From contig CAYMLL010000100.1 in assembly GCA_964390645.1 (NCBI GenBank), positions 1-22,804 of the forward strand: a stretch of 22,804 bases of DNA, read 5' to 3'. A program made the position numbers and the translations under genes. Shown here piece after piece: positions 6,821 through 14,801 of the stretch. The notes beneath the pieces are model-generated. The model was not told where the DNA came from, did no database searches, and worked only from the letters and a program-made list of their open reading frames with translations. This DNA is from CAYMLL01 sp964390645. Lineage in GTDB: Bacteria; Planctomycetota; UBA8108. Each line of letters starts with the position of its first letter. Within the stretch, counting starts at the first letter, position 1.

Positions 6821-9109
6821 TCAACCCGAACCGGACTCCGGGTCGAGCGGGTGAAGGAGCGCCCCACGCTCGGTGTCCATCCCGGCGACATCGGCAGCGG
6901 AGTCTTCGCTTCCGCTCGGAGCTCCTTCGGAGGTAGACACCGCCGGCCCGAGACTCCGAAGCTTCAGCGTCAAGACGACCGTGAAGAACACCGCAAGCAC
7001 CCAGACGCCCAGGACGAAGATCGGTCGGTCGTCGTCGTGAGAGTCGAGGTGCGACCTCAGGTCACCGTGAAGCGCATCCAGGGCCGCCACCAGCTCGGCG
7101 GCCTCGCTCCGCACCCGCTCCTCGTTCAACGTGTGAACGAGCGGACTCAGCTCCGAGTTCTTCTCGGTCACGAGCGACTCGAATCGCTTCTGCTCCTCGA
7201 CCGCACCGTCCAGAGGATAACCCTTCGCCCTCAACGCTCCCAAGGTGCTCTCCGCTTCCTGGAAGCGCCCGTCGACCTCGAGCAGGATCTTGCCGATCGC
7301 CTGAAAGGACCTCGTCCGAGGGTCATCCTCATCCGTGTAGCCGTCCTCTTCGTAAAGAAACGGCCCGACCCGCTGCACCTGGTGATTGCCGTGGCAACTC
7401 TTGCAGCTCTTCGTCTGCTCCGGCTCCGCCGCCTGCCAGTGCCGGAGCTCCGTCTCATGGCACTTACCACAGAAAACCGGCACATCCTTCGACCGCGGCG
7501 ACGAAGGATCTCCCCCACGATTCAACTGAACCCCCTGGTGCGCCCACAAGTACGCGCGCTTCGCCTCGAGTGCCCCATCGAGATCATCCGGCCACTCCGT
7601 GTCCTCACTCTCGAGAGCACCCTCGACAATCCCGAGCAGCTTCTCCGGAGACGTCGTGTCGATTCCGCCGTGACATCGTGCGCACTCGATCTCTTCATCA
7701 TGGTGCACACTACCCTCCCACTCCTCGGCCTGATCCACATGACAACCGACGCAGGTCCCACCCGGGGGCAGCATGTCAGCTCGCCATGTGACAACGACCG
7801 CCGCAGGCCCCGTCGAGGCACCTCCATCCTCCTTCACGGCGGACTTCGAATCGAAAGCCGGTTCGTCTTCCCGATCCTCCTCCTGCCCTTCCCTCGCCAA
7901 CGAGCCGGTCAACACCCCTTTCGTATCGAAGTGATACTTCGTTCCGCCGATCTCGATCGTCCGCTCGGCAAGATAGCCCAGCACCCCCATCGCCAGAACA
8001 CCGATCAAGAACACGAACGCCAGGAGCGCGAACAGCGGCCTCCTGGTGATCTTGCGCTCCTTACCACGGTCGAGAACCGGCAGGAGAAAGAGGACGCTCG
8101 CAACGATGTTGACCATCGTCACACCGAGGAAGTCCGGCTCCACCCCCCAGCTCTTCAAGAACGGAAGCGCGGAGTAGAGGTTGTCATCAAAGTACTTGAG
8201 AAACTGATACACCGGCAGAAAGTACCACTCCGGCTTGATGCCCTCGGGTGTGGAGAACTCGTCGGCCGGTTCTCCGAGCGGCCACGGACAGTAGGTCGCA
8301 ACCGTCACCAGCGCCGCAAAGCCGAGGCTGCACGCGACCAGATCCCGATAAACCTGACGCGGAAAGAACGGCTCGCTGCCCGTCTTGCGCAGAGCCACGA
8401 CGTTGCCGAGATCGAGTTCCTCACCGACGGCGATCTTCGGCGAGATGCCCTTCCAGGTGATCAACGCCAGATGCCAGGCCAACATCAAGAGCAAGATCCC
8501 GGGCAACACGACGACGTGAAGAGCAAAGAAGCGCCCGATCGTCGCTCCGGAGACCTCGTCACTGCCACAGATGAACGACTTGAGCTCGGGCCCGATCCAC
8601 GGCACCGAATCGACCGCGGCTATGCCGACACGGGTCGCCCAGAACGCCAGCTGATTCCAGGGCAAAAGATACCCCGAGAAGCAGAAACCGAGCGTGATGG
8701 CGAAGAGCAGACAACCGACAAACCACGTAAACTCACGCGGCCGCTTGTAGGTACCGTACCAGAGCACCTTGATCATGTGCATGATGAGCACGATGACGAC
8801 GAAGCTCGCGCCCCAGGAATGACACTGCCGCACCAGCCACCCGAGACTCGCCTGATGCTCGATGATCTGGACCGACTTGTACGCGAGTTCCTCGTGCGGC
8901 ACGTATACCGTCAGGAGGAGGCAGCCGGTCACGACCTGCAGCCCGAAGTAGAATATCGCCAGCGCGCCCGTCGTGTAGAGCCACGACAGTCGTGTCGGGA
9001 CCGGCTTGCCGAGCTGCCTGAGCCCGAACGCGTTCAGGATCCCGAACCCGCTACGCTCGAGGAACCACCCCCTCAACCCGTCGATCCGCGATCCGGCTTC
9101 CCGCTCCAT
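6821..9109 (-). CDS. Full-length cytochrome b fused to a tetraheme cytochrome c domain
   Basis: A 762-residue fusion that should carry both quinol oxidation and onward electron transfer. The cytochrome b part (about 1-385) has heme ligands H97/H111 and H198/H213, GYLLPWNQLA, and the Qo motif PEWY at 293-296. Unlike the b6 protein in this window it has no Cys at the heme-ci position. After the last b helix comes an acidic linker, then four CxxCH motifs: CVGCH (453-457), CARCH (476-480), CGKCH (547-551) and CKSCH (569-573). The first pair is spaced as in multiheme cytochromes of the C554/NrfH-like type. Next is a long coiled-coil-like segment (about 600-695) and a final transmembrane helix (about 696-718). 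The frame is open to 9181, but the ATG at 9109 is preceded by GGAGG with five bases between and follows the upstream Rieske stop by ten bases, so it is preferred. Confidence 0.93.
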   Translation of the reverse strand: MEREAGSRIDGLRGWFLERSGFGILNAFGLRQLGKPVPTRLSWLYTTGALAIFYFGLQVVTGCLLLTVYVPHEELAYKSVQIIEHQASLGWLVRQCHSWGASFVVIVLIMHMIKVLWYGTYKRPREFTWFVGCLLFAITLGFCFSGYLLPWNQLAFWATRVGIAAVDSVPWIGPELKSFICGSDEVSGATIGRFFALHVVVLPGILLLMLAWHLALITWKGISPKIAVGEELDLGNVVALRKTGSEPFFPRQVYRDLVACSLGFAALVTVATYCPWPLGEPADEFSTPEGIKPEWYFLPVYQFLKYFDDNLYSALPFLKSWGVEPDFLGVTMVNIVASVLFLLPVLDRGKERKITRRPLFALLAFVFLIGVLAMGVLGYLAERTIEIGGTKYHFDTKGVLTGSLAREGQEEDREDEPAFDSKSAVKEDGGASTGPAAVVVTWRADMLPPGGTCVGCHVDQAEEWEGSVHHDEEIECARCHGGIDTTSPEKLLGIVEGALESEDTEWPDDLDGALEAKRAYLWAHQGVQLNRGGDPSSPRSKDVPVFCGKCHETELRHWQAAEPEQTKSCKSCHGNHQVQRVGPFLYEEDGYTDEDDPRTRSFQAIGKILLEVDGRFQEAESTLGALRAKGYPLDGAVEEQKRFESLVTEKNSELSPLVHTLNEERVRSEAAELVAALDALHGDLRSHLDSHDDDRPIFVLGVWVLAVFFTVVLTLKLRSLGPAVSTSEGAPSGSEDSAADVAGMDTERGALLHPLDPESGSG

Positions 9110-9119
9110 CGACGCCTCC

Positions 9120-9584
9120 TCAGCTCGCGCCTCGTGCCGGCTTGACGACCTGATCCAGCAACGTGAGCTTGCCGTCTGCACCGATCGGAGCCAGCTCGAA
9201 CTCCTTCAGAGGCGTCGTTGCTGGCCTCTTCTTCACGGAGCCGTCCGCACCGAATTCCGCGCCATGACAGGGACAGACGAAACCCCCGTGCCCCTCCCGC
9301 CACGACACGTTGCAGCTGAGATGCGTACAGGTCGAGTCGAACGCCCGAATCCGCGTCCCATCGTGCACGACGTAGATCTTCAGACCGTTGAACGAGACCT
9401 CGATCGGCGATGCGCCCGGCTCGTCGAAGTAGGACGCGGTCTCACCAAGATCGAGCTGCTTGTCTCGCGGACGGCGAGGAAGCGGCGTCAGATAGCGCAC
9501 CGCCGCCGCGAGCACCCCGACACCGTATACAAACGGAAAGGCCAGCACGGCAAGGTGCTGGAATTTCCTGCGAGTGACCGGCAT
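9120..9584 (-). CDS. Rieske iron-sulfur protein (second bc complex)
   Basis: Rieske subunit of 154 residues partnering the cytochrome b-tetraheme fusion that begins ten bases after its stop. The cluster ligands are in CTHLSC (86-91) and CPCHGA (104-109), with the disulfide Cys both present. The N-terminus TRRKFQHLAVLAF with a hydrophobic helix at about 11-30 looks like a Tat-type signal anchor. It is shorter than the other Rieske protein here, without the charged C-terminal tail, and differs at the first motif (LSC versus LGC), so the two are not recent duplicates. The frame extends upstream to a TTG at 9617, but the ATG at 9584 has a purine-rich GGGGAAGAAGG directly before it and places the RR motif at the right distance from the N-terminus. 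Confidence 0.94.
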   Translation of the reverse strand: MPVTRRKFQHLAVLAFPFVYGVGVLAAAVRYLTPLPRRPRDKQLDLGETASYFDEPGASPIEVSFNGLKIYVVHDGTRIRAFDSTCTHLSCNVSWREGHGGFVCPCHGAEFGADGSVKKRPATTPLKEFELAPIGADGKLTLLDQVVKPARGAS

Positions 9585-9702
9585 CCTTCTTCCCCGCGAG
9601 CCTCCCGATCTCCGCAAATCCCACGCGACCTTCTGCTGGGGCCATCTCCTCGCACCCTGATCGTGAGGCTTGAAGTGAGAAGGGAGCCTCCCGTTCCGGG
9701 CA

Positions 9703-9719
9703 CCGCGTCCAGGACGCGG
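9703..9719. promoter_or_regulatory. 17-bp palindrome, possible operator
   Basis: CCGCGTCCAGGACGCGG: two perfect 8-bp arms around a single central A, between the divergent cytochrome and helicase genes. It could be a binding site for a dimeric regulator, or chance in GC-rich DNA. No regulator gene is adjacent. Confidence 0.4.
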
Positions 9720-9798
9720 ACTCCGGGGCCGCTCTTCACTTCAGCCCGCCCCAGCGAGCATACAGTCGTCCGCAGGAGGTTTCCACCATCGGCTCGTC

Positions 9799-9826
9799 TT
9801 GAAATCGATGGCGGCTCCACCATAAT
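9799..9826 (+). promoter_or_regulatory. Sigma-70-type promoter of the helicase gene
   Basis: TTGAAA (9799-9804) and CATAAT (9821-9826) with a 16-base spacer; each hexamer matches five of six consensus positions. A start near 9833 leaves about 38 bases of leader before the helicase ATG at 9871, with AGAGG in a good ribosome-binding position. Confidence 0.6.
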
Positions 9827-9870
9827 CGGGCCGGTGACCAACACCCGGCAACGCTCCAGAGAGGCGTGGG

Positions 9871-11907
9871 ATGCGATCGAATCTCCTCGGAGAACTCAAC
9901 GAGGCCCAGCAGAAGGCCGTCATCACGACGGAAGGTCCGCTCCTCGTCCTGGCTGGAGCCGGCACCGGAAAGACCCGCGTCATCACCTACCGCATCGCGA
10001 ACCTCCTCCTGCGTGGCGTCGCCCCCGAGAGTATCCTCGCCGTGACGTTCACCAACAAGGCGGCACGAGAGATGCGCCAGCGTGTCTCGGCACTCACGCA
10101 GGGCCGCAAGCCGCGCGGACTGACGCTCTCCACCTTCCACTCGCTCGGGGTCCGCATCTTGCGCGCCGAAGCGAAGACACTGGGCCTCCGCGACAACTTC
10201 ACGATCTACGACAGCTCCGATCAGGTGTCTCTTCTGCGAACGGTTCTCCGCGACATCAAGGGCCCCGTGTCCGCCGGGGATGCTCGCGGCGTGCTCGCGA
10301 AGATCTCCCTGGCGAAGAACCGTTTCGCTTCTCCCGAGGATCTCATCGACGAGGCAACCGATGAGTGGGAGTACTTGATCGGCCGTACGTACGTTCGCTA
10401 CCAGGAGTCGCTGCAGCGACTCAACTGCGTCGACTTCGACGACCTGCTTCTGCTGCCCGTCAAACTACTGCAGTCAAGCGACGAAATCCGCGAAAAGTAC
10501 CAGCGTCGCTATCGCTACCTGCTCGTCGACGAGTACCAGGATACCAACGGTTCTCAATACCGATTCACGCACGCTCTGGTCGGCCCACAGCGGAACATCT
10601 GCGTGGTCGGCGACGATGATCAATCAATCTACGGCTTCCGCGGTGCGGAGATGGACAAGATCCTCGGCTTCGAGCAGGACTTTCCCGGCGCCAAGGTCGT
10701 CAGGCTCGAGCAGAACTACCGCTCCACTGCGTCGATACTCGGCCTCGCCAACGCCGTCATAGCGCAGAACTCCGAGCGTCACGACAAGCGACTCCGTACG
10801 AGCGGCCCCACCGGGACACCGGTGCGATGGCTGACTGTACCGGGCAGCGAGGAGGAGGTCGACTGGATCGTGCGCCAGATCCTCGATCTCACGCTACGGG
10901 ACGGCCGTCACCCGGGTGACATCGCGATTCTTCTGCGCTCCGCGATCCAGGCGCGCCCCTTCGAGGAGAAGCTGAGACTGCGACGCATCCCCTACAAGCT
11001 CGTCGGCGGCCAGTCGTACTTCGACCGCAAGGAGATTCGCGACGCGATCGCGTACTGGCACGTCGCGCACAATCCGTCCGACGACATGTCGCTTCTGCGG
11101 GTCATCAACACTCCGCGGCGCGGCATCGGCAATACCACTGTCGGCAAACTCGACGAGATGTCACGCAAGCGCGAGATCAGCCTCTACCAGGCACTCCGGC
11201 TCGCTGCGGACGGTGAGGGGTCGCTCACCAACAAGGCTCGGTCGGCGGCCGGTGCGCTGGTCTCCGCGTTTCAGGCGGCCCGCGAGAAGGAGCGACTCGG
11301 ACGATACGAGGACATGTGCAGAGGGCTCCTCGACGCCGTCTCGTACCGCGACGCGCTCACCGAGCTCTACAGTGATCCACTCACGATCCAGTCCCGCTGG
11401 AGCGCGATCGAGAGCCTGCTCGAGTCGGTGAAGCGCTTCGAGAGCCGACCGGGCGGCGAGTCCTTCGGGGCCTTTCTCGGCGCCCTCGCTCTTGACGACG
11501 CCGACCAGGAGAACGAGGCGGACAACAAGCCCACGGGCCTGACTCTGCAGACGCTCCACAGTGCCAAGGGGCTCGAGTACCCTGTCGTCTTTCTGCCCGG
11601 GATCGAGGAGGAGATACTCCCCCACCGTCGATCCGTCGAGGACGGAGACCACGCGATCGAGGAGGAGCGCCGGCTCCTCTACGTCGGAATCACCCGCGCA
11701 CGCGAGAGGCTCTTCATGACGACCGCGACGTCTCGAAGGGCCTACGGTCGCGATCACCCGCGGCGGCCCTCGCGGTTCCTCACGGAGCTCGCCGATCAGG
11801 ACCTCTGGGAATCGAGCGGCTACACACCCCTGGCAGACGCATCCCAGGACGCCGTGCAGGGTCATCTGGCGGCCTACCGCCGGATGAAGGAGCTGCAGGA
11901 CCGATAG
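9871..11907 (+). CDS. UvrD/Rep/PcrA-family superfamily 1A DNA helicase, closest to Rep by eye
   Basis: ATP-dependent 3'-to-5' DNA helicase of 678 residues, close to the length of Rep. The motifs run in order: LNEAQQKAV (Q motif, 9-17), Walker A AGAGTGKT (28-35), VTFTNKAAREM (58-68), STFHSLGVRIL (87-97), Walker B DEYQDTN (220-226), VVGDDDQSIYGFRGAE (245-260), QNYRST (281-286), TLHSAKGLEYPVVFLPG and VGITRARERL near the C-terminus. The set is complete, so it should be active in replication restart, repair or accessory unwinding. Rep, PcrA and UvrD cannot be separated firmly by eye; the RNICVVGDDDQSIYGFRGA form and length favour Rep. The ATG at 9871 has AGAGG six bases upstream. It is a stand-alone gene, divergent from the second bc cluster and convergent with the S4 gene. 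Confidence 0.95.
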   Translation: MRSNLLGELNEAQQKAVITTEGPLLVLAGAGTGKTRVITYRIANLLLRGVAPESILAVTFTNKAAREMRQRVSALTQGRKPRGLTLSTFHSLGVRILRAEAKTLGLRDNFTIYDSSDQVSLLRTVLRDIKGPVSAGDARGVLAKISLAKNRFASPEDLIDEATDEWEYLIGRTYVRYQESLQRLNCVDFDDLLLLPVKLLQSSDEIREKYQRRYRYLLVDEYQDTNGSQYRFTHALVGPQRNICVVGDDDQSIYGFRGAEMDKILGFEQDFPGAKVVRLEQNYRSTASILGLANAVIAQNSERHDKRLRTSGPTGTPVRWLTVPGSEEEVDWIVRQILDLTLRDGRHPGDIAILLRSAIQARPFEEKLRLRRIPYKLVGGQSYFDRKEIRDAIAYWHVAHNPSDDMSLLRVINTPRRGIGNTTVGKLDEMSRKREISLYQALRLAADGEGSLTNKARSAAGALVSAFQAAREKERLGRYEDMCRGLLDAVSYRDALTELYSDPLTIQSRWSAIESLLESVKRFESRPGGESFGAFLGALALDDADQENEADNKPTGLTLQTLHSAKGLEYPVVFLPGIEEEILPHRRSVEDGDHAIEEERRLLYVGITRARERLFMTTATSRRAYGRDHPRRPSRFLTELADQDLWESSGYTPLADASQDAVQGHLAAYRRMKELQDR

Positions 11908-12041
11908 AGCGGCAGTCGATCGACAGGGTTCCGCTGCAAGCTCGAAGAGCCGGCATCCAGATCCACGGCACGCTCTCGACAGGTCGCTCGAAGGCCCCTC
12001 GACCACGACATCGATCGCGCTCTCCAGCATCCAGCTGGCAC

Positions 12042-12251
12042 TCAGGGCTCGTCCGCGATCTCGACCACATCCGCTCGCACCCCGTCGATCTCCACGACGT
12101 CGCCGAGAGCGAGCTTGCGACCGCGTCGCATCTCGACCTCGCCGTTGACGCGGACCTCACCCGCGCGGATGCGAACCTTCGCCTCCCCGCCCGATGCCAC
12201 GAGGTTGTGGAACTTGAGAAACTGGTCCAGCTTGATCGACGCGTCAGTCAC
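12042..12251 (-). CDS. Small S4-domain RNA-binding protein
   Basis: A compact S4 RNA-binding domain of about 69 residues. The characteristic core is present: IKLDQFLKFHNLVASGGEAK, IRAGEVRVNGEVEMRRGRKL, then GDVVEIDG, matching the free-standing S4 proteins of the YaaA/RlbA type linked to ribosome assembly or RNA binding. The frame is open back to an ATG at 12443, which would overlap the upstream gene and add 64 residues unlike the family, so I take the GTG at 12251 directly before TDASIKLDQFL; GTG codons at 12272 and 12266 are also possible. No strong Shine-Dalgarno supports any of them. It lies downstream of the dockerin-like gene on the same strand and converges with the helicase gene. Confidence 0.77.
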   Translation of the reverse strand: MTDASIKLDQFLKFHNLVASGGEAKVRIRAGEVRVNGEVEMRRGRKLALGDVVEIDGVRADVVEIADEP

Positions 12252-12415
12252 GCCGCCCCGCGGCACCGACACCGCGGAATCGCGACGATCCGCGTGGGTG
12301 ATTCGACCCTCGCCCCCACCGACAAACCGGATGAGAACAACCCGGGCATGGCCAGCGAGCGGCTCGCCGTACCGATAGCCGCCGTGCTCGAGAAAGTCAT
12401 CGCTTTCAAGGGACT

Positions 12416-14650
12416 TCAGATACAGAACGCCGAGCCGGAGCACTCGAGCGGGTCGGCCGTCGGATCTTCGCCGCAGGTCACATGACCGGGAGCGGGAGGT
12501 GCCGCCGCTCCGAGGAACAGGAATGAAAAGGTCCCGACAGCATCGGTGAGCTCGATGGCGCCGTTGTCGTCGGTGTCCGCCGAGTCAAAACAGCCTGGTG
12601 GCTCCCCCCCCGAGAAGAGGAAATTGAGCGTACGAATACCGTCCGTGAGATCCAGCGTCCCGTTCTCGTCGGTGTCTCCACGCAGAAAAAGATCCTGCGG
12701 CGCAGCGGGGACGAGCGACACCTCGATGTCCTCGGGCCCTCCGTCGATCTCGACACCGAACTCGTCCACGAAGCCGATACGGAAGTTATGCTCCCCGCCG
12801 CCGTCGAAGACCTTCACTGTCAGCGTGTGCCGCCCTGCCTCGAGCTCCACCTCCGCGAGGCTCTCGTGGGTCAGCGGTGAATCCTGATACGTACGGCCCA
12901 GGGCACCGCGAGCCACCGAGTTGACGTACAACGTCTCACCGTCAAGCAACACGTGCACCGAGTCATCGCTCGAGACGCCGAAGTTGACCGTCACGTCGTC
13001 CAAAACGTCGAGGTAGCATGTCGCATAGCACATGACCTCGTCGAGGCCGCCGTAGATCGACTCGAAGTCGATGCGGTCGTCATCGTCGTCGAAGTCGATC
13101 CACCGGACCCACGTCGGCACACCGTCAGGATTGCGATCGAAAAGGTCGGCAGCCAGTCCGGTACTCGCCGCGTCGCCATCGTAATCCGGCTCGATCGTGT
13201 CGCCCGCCGCAGGCTGCATGTTCTCCTGCGTCGTCTCTCCGTCGGTGAGATAGTCGCGAAGGGCCTCCTCCTCACCGGGACTCGCCCCTTCGACCTGACG
13301 CGTGAACGGCCCGAGGATCAACCAGTGCTGGATACTCCCGAAGTCGCTGATGCCACGAACGGCGCTCGATGCAACCGCGGTCCTCTCACCGCCGACGACG
13401 AACTGGAAGCCGCTGTCCGGCTCCGTGATCTCGCTGCCGAACTCCACGCGTCCGACACCGACCGCGTTGACCTCGTAGGTCAAGATCGGCGGGTCGCCAT
13501 CGCCACCCGAGACATCGATCGACCACTGCACGATATTGTCCTCGACCACCTGCCCGCCGTTCGAGGCGGACTCGATTTCCCAGCCAACCGGCGCGATGTC
13601 CGTGATCGTGACCGAGCCGGCCGCATCGCACACGCCTTGCTCCCGGACGCCGGAGAGCTCCAGCCGGACCTGGTAGGTCCCTCCCTCCTCGTAGAAGGAG
13701 ACCGACGCTCCCTCGGCGACGAAGGAGTCACCCCAGAGATCGCGGGTGACGGTGACCGGCGCGACGGCACAACCGCCGATCGTCGTGATCGTGAGGTCGT
13801 CGATACGCGCAGTCGCACCCTGCTGCTGGCCGAAGTCGAACGATGTTCCGAAGAGAACCTCGACGTTGTTCGCCGGGTCGAGCGTCTCGGGAGTGTGGTT
13901 CATGCCGTCCTCGTCGACGACCGTCAGCTGCGGCACCACCGGTGGTTCCTCGTCGATGGGCCACGCCGACATCGAAAGCAGCACGGGGCCTCCCTCGTCC
14001 GAGCCCTGCGCCGAGATCTCCAGGCCGTACCAGTCACCACCCACGATCGGAAACGCGAGCTCGGCGACCCCGAAGTCGTCGTTCGTACCCGGCCATTCGG
14101 GGTGTGGCACCGCGGTATGACACGCGTCGAACTCGGTGATGGCGATGGCGCCGTCCAGGAACCCTGCTGTTCCGGCCGGGAGGACGACGAACCCGTATCC
14201 TCGCTCGTGCAACGAGTCCAGCTGCTCGGCTTCCTTGTCGACACCGACACGACCACGCAGGTAGATGAGAAGCTCGTTGACGGTCTCCGTGTTGACCAGA
14301 ACACGGAGCTTGTAGTCACGCGTGTCGTCCGGGAACAGGTCTCCGACCTCGTCAGGGTCGAGCGAGAACATGTCGAGCCCGAGGAACTCGTCGTTCGTCA
14401 GGAGCAGCTCTCCGCCATCGATCGCAACCGAACCGTTCGGAATGTCCTTACCGCAGAGGTCAACGGCAGCGAGCCCCGCCGGAGCAAAGAACACATCGAG
14501 ATCGCTGTCGTCCTCGAACTCGACGTTGAGGATCTCCTCCTGCGCGACGCCGCGACCACTCGTGAACATGGCCGCGACCCCAAGAAGACATGCTCCGATG
14601 AAAGCGAGCGTGACTCCACGTCCACCCCGATGACGACGAGCCGTAAACAT
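12416..14650 (-). CDS. Secreted protein with Ig-like and PA14/carbohydrate-binding-like regions and C-terminal dockerin-like repeats
   Basis: A 744-residue exported protein. The N-terminus has RRHRGGR then a hydrophobic stretch (about 13-32) and a likely cleavage after GVAQ, so it is probably secreted. The middle is beta-rich: a jelly-roll-like segment to about 290, a likely Ig-like/DUF11-type segment (about 300-420), then HWLILGPF and a segment resembling PA14 or NPCBM modules (about 440-640: VNFGVSSDDSVHVLLDGE, ELEAGRHTLTVKVFDGGG). The C-terminus has two Asp-rich calcium-loop motifs, GDTDENGTLDLTD (from residue 658) and ADTDDNGAIELTD (from 691), each followed by a FLF segment; this paired architecture is common in planctomycete secreted proteins. 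No catalytic motif is visible. The ATG at 14650 has GAAGG seven bases upstream and lies inside a 14-bp palindrome. Acidic composition suggests calcium binding. Confidence 0.85.
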   Translation of the reverse strand: MFTARRHRGGRGVTLAFIGACLLGVAAMFTSGRGVAQEEILNVEFEDDSDLDVFFAPAGLAAVDLCGKDIPNGSVAIDGGELLLTNDEFLGLDMFSLDPDEVGDLFPDDTRDYKLRVLVNTETVNELLIYLRGRVGVDKEAEQLDSLHERGYGFVVLPAGTAGFLDGAIAITEFDACHTAVPHPEWPGTNDDFGVAELAFPIVGGDWYGLEISAQGSDEGGPVLLSMSAWPIDEEPPVVPQLTVVDEDGMNHTPETLDPANNVEVLFGTSFDFGQQQGATARIDDLTITTIGGCAVAPVTVTRDLWGDSFVAEGASVSFYEEGGTYQVRLELSGVREQGVCDAAGSVTITDIAPVGWEIESASNGGQVVEDNIVQWSIDVSGGDGDPPILTYEVNAVGVGRVEFGSEITEPDSGFQFVVGGERTAVASSAVRGISDFGSIQHWLILGPFTRQVEGASPGEEEALRDYLTDGETTQENMQPAAGDTIEPDYDGDAASTGLAADLFDRNPDGVPTWVRWIDFDDDDDRIDFESIYGGLDEVMCYATCYLDVLDDVTVNFGVSSDDSVHVLLDGETLYVNSVARGALGRTYQDSPLTHESLAEVELEAGRHTLTVKVFDGGGEHNFRIGFVDEFGVEIDGGPEDIEVSLVPAAPQDLFLRGDTDENGTLDLTDGIRTLNFLFSGGEPPGCFDSADTDDNGAIELTDAVGTFSFLFLGAAAPPAPGHVTCGEDPTADPLECSGSAFCI

Positions 14651-14656
14651 GTTTAC
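14643..14656. repeat. Perfect 14-bp palindrome over a start codon
   Basis: GTAAACATGTTTAC is its own reverse complement and contains the ATG (14650-14648) of the secreted dockerin-like protein. It is AT-rich in a GC-rich setting. It could be a protein-binding site overlapping the translation start; function unknown. Confidence 0.6.
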
Positions 14657-14744
14657 ACCTTCTCCCGGATTCTATTGAGCCGGCTTCCAGATTCTAGCGA
14701 CGAAGCGCACATGCCGCTGCCGCGGACCCATTCCACCTGGAACG

Positions 14745-14774
14745 ATTGTAGGACATGGGACAGATGGACTGCAA
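14745..14774 (-). promoter_or_regulatory. Candidate promoter of the secreted dockerin-like protein
   Basis: On the minus strand, TTGCAG (14774-14769) and TACAAT (14750-14745) with an 18-base spacer. The -10 matches five of six positions and the -35 three. A start near 14738 leaves a leader of about 88 bases. It lies in the 151-bp gap after the amidohydrolase stop. Confidence 0.38.
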
Positions 14775-14801
14775 CGACATAACACCGGGCCGCGCGGTAG
14801 A

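Larger units (their letters stand above)
9585..9870. other. Divergent intergenic region with palindrome
   Basis: A 286-base gap between the second Rieske gene (minus) and the helicase gene (plus). It contains a good plus-strand promoter (listed), a 17-bp palindrome with 8-bp arms (listed), and an 8-bp inverted pair, TGAAGTGA (9671-9678) and TCACTTCA (9736-9743), that flanks the palindrome. I could not identify a convincing minus-strand promoter by eye. Confidence 0.6.

Noticed and set aside
6851..9145. A 764-codon plus-strand open frame
   Set aside because: It is antisense to the cytochrome b-tetraheme gene, whose heme and Qo motifs prove the minus strand is coding.
12953..14782. A 609-codon plus-strand open frame
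   Set aside because: It is antisense to the secreted dockerin-like protein; the composition is Arg/Val/Asp-rich without domains.
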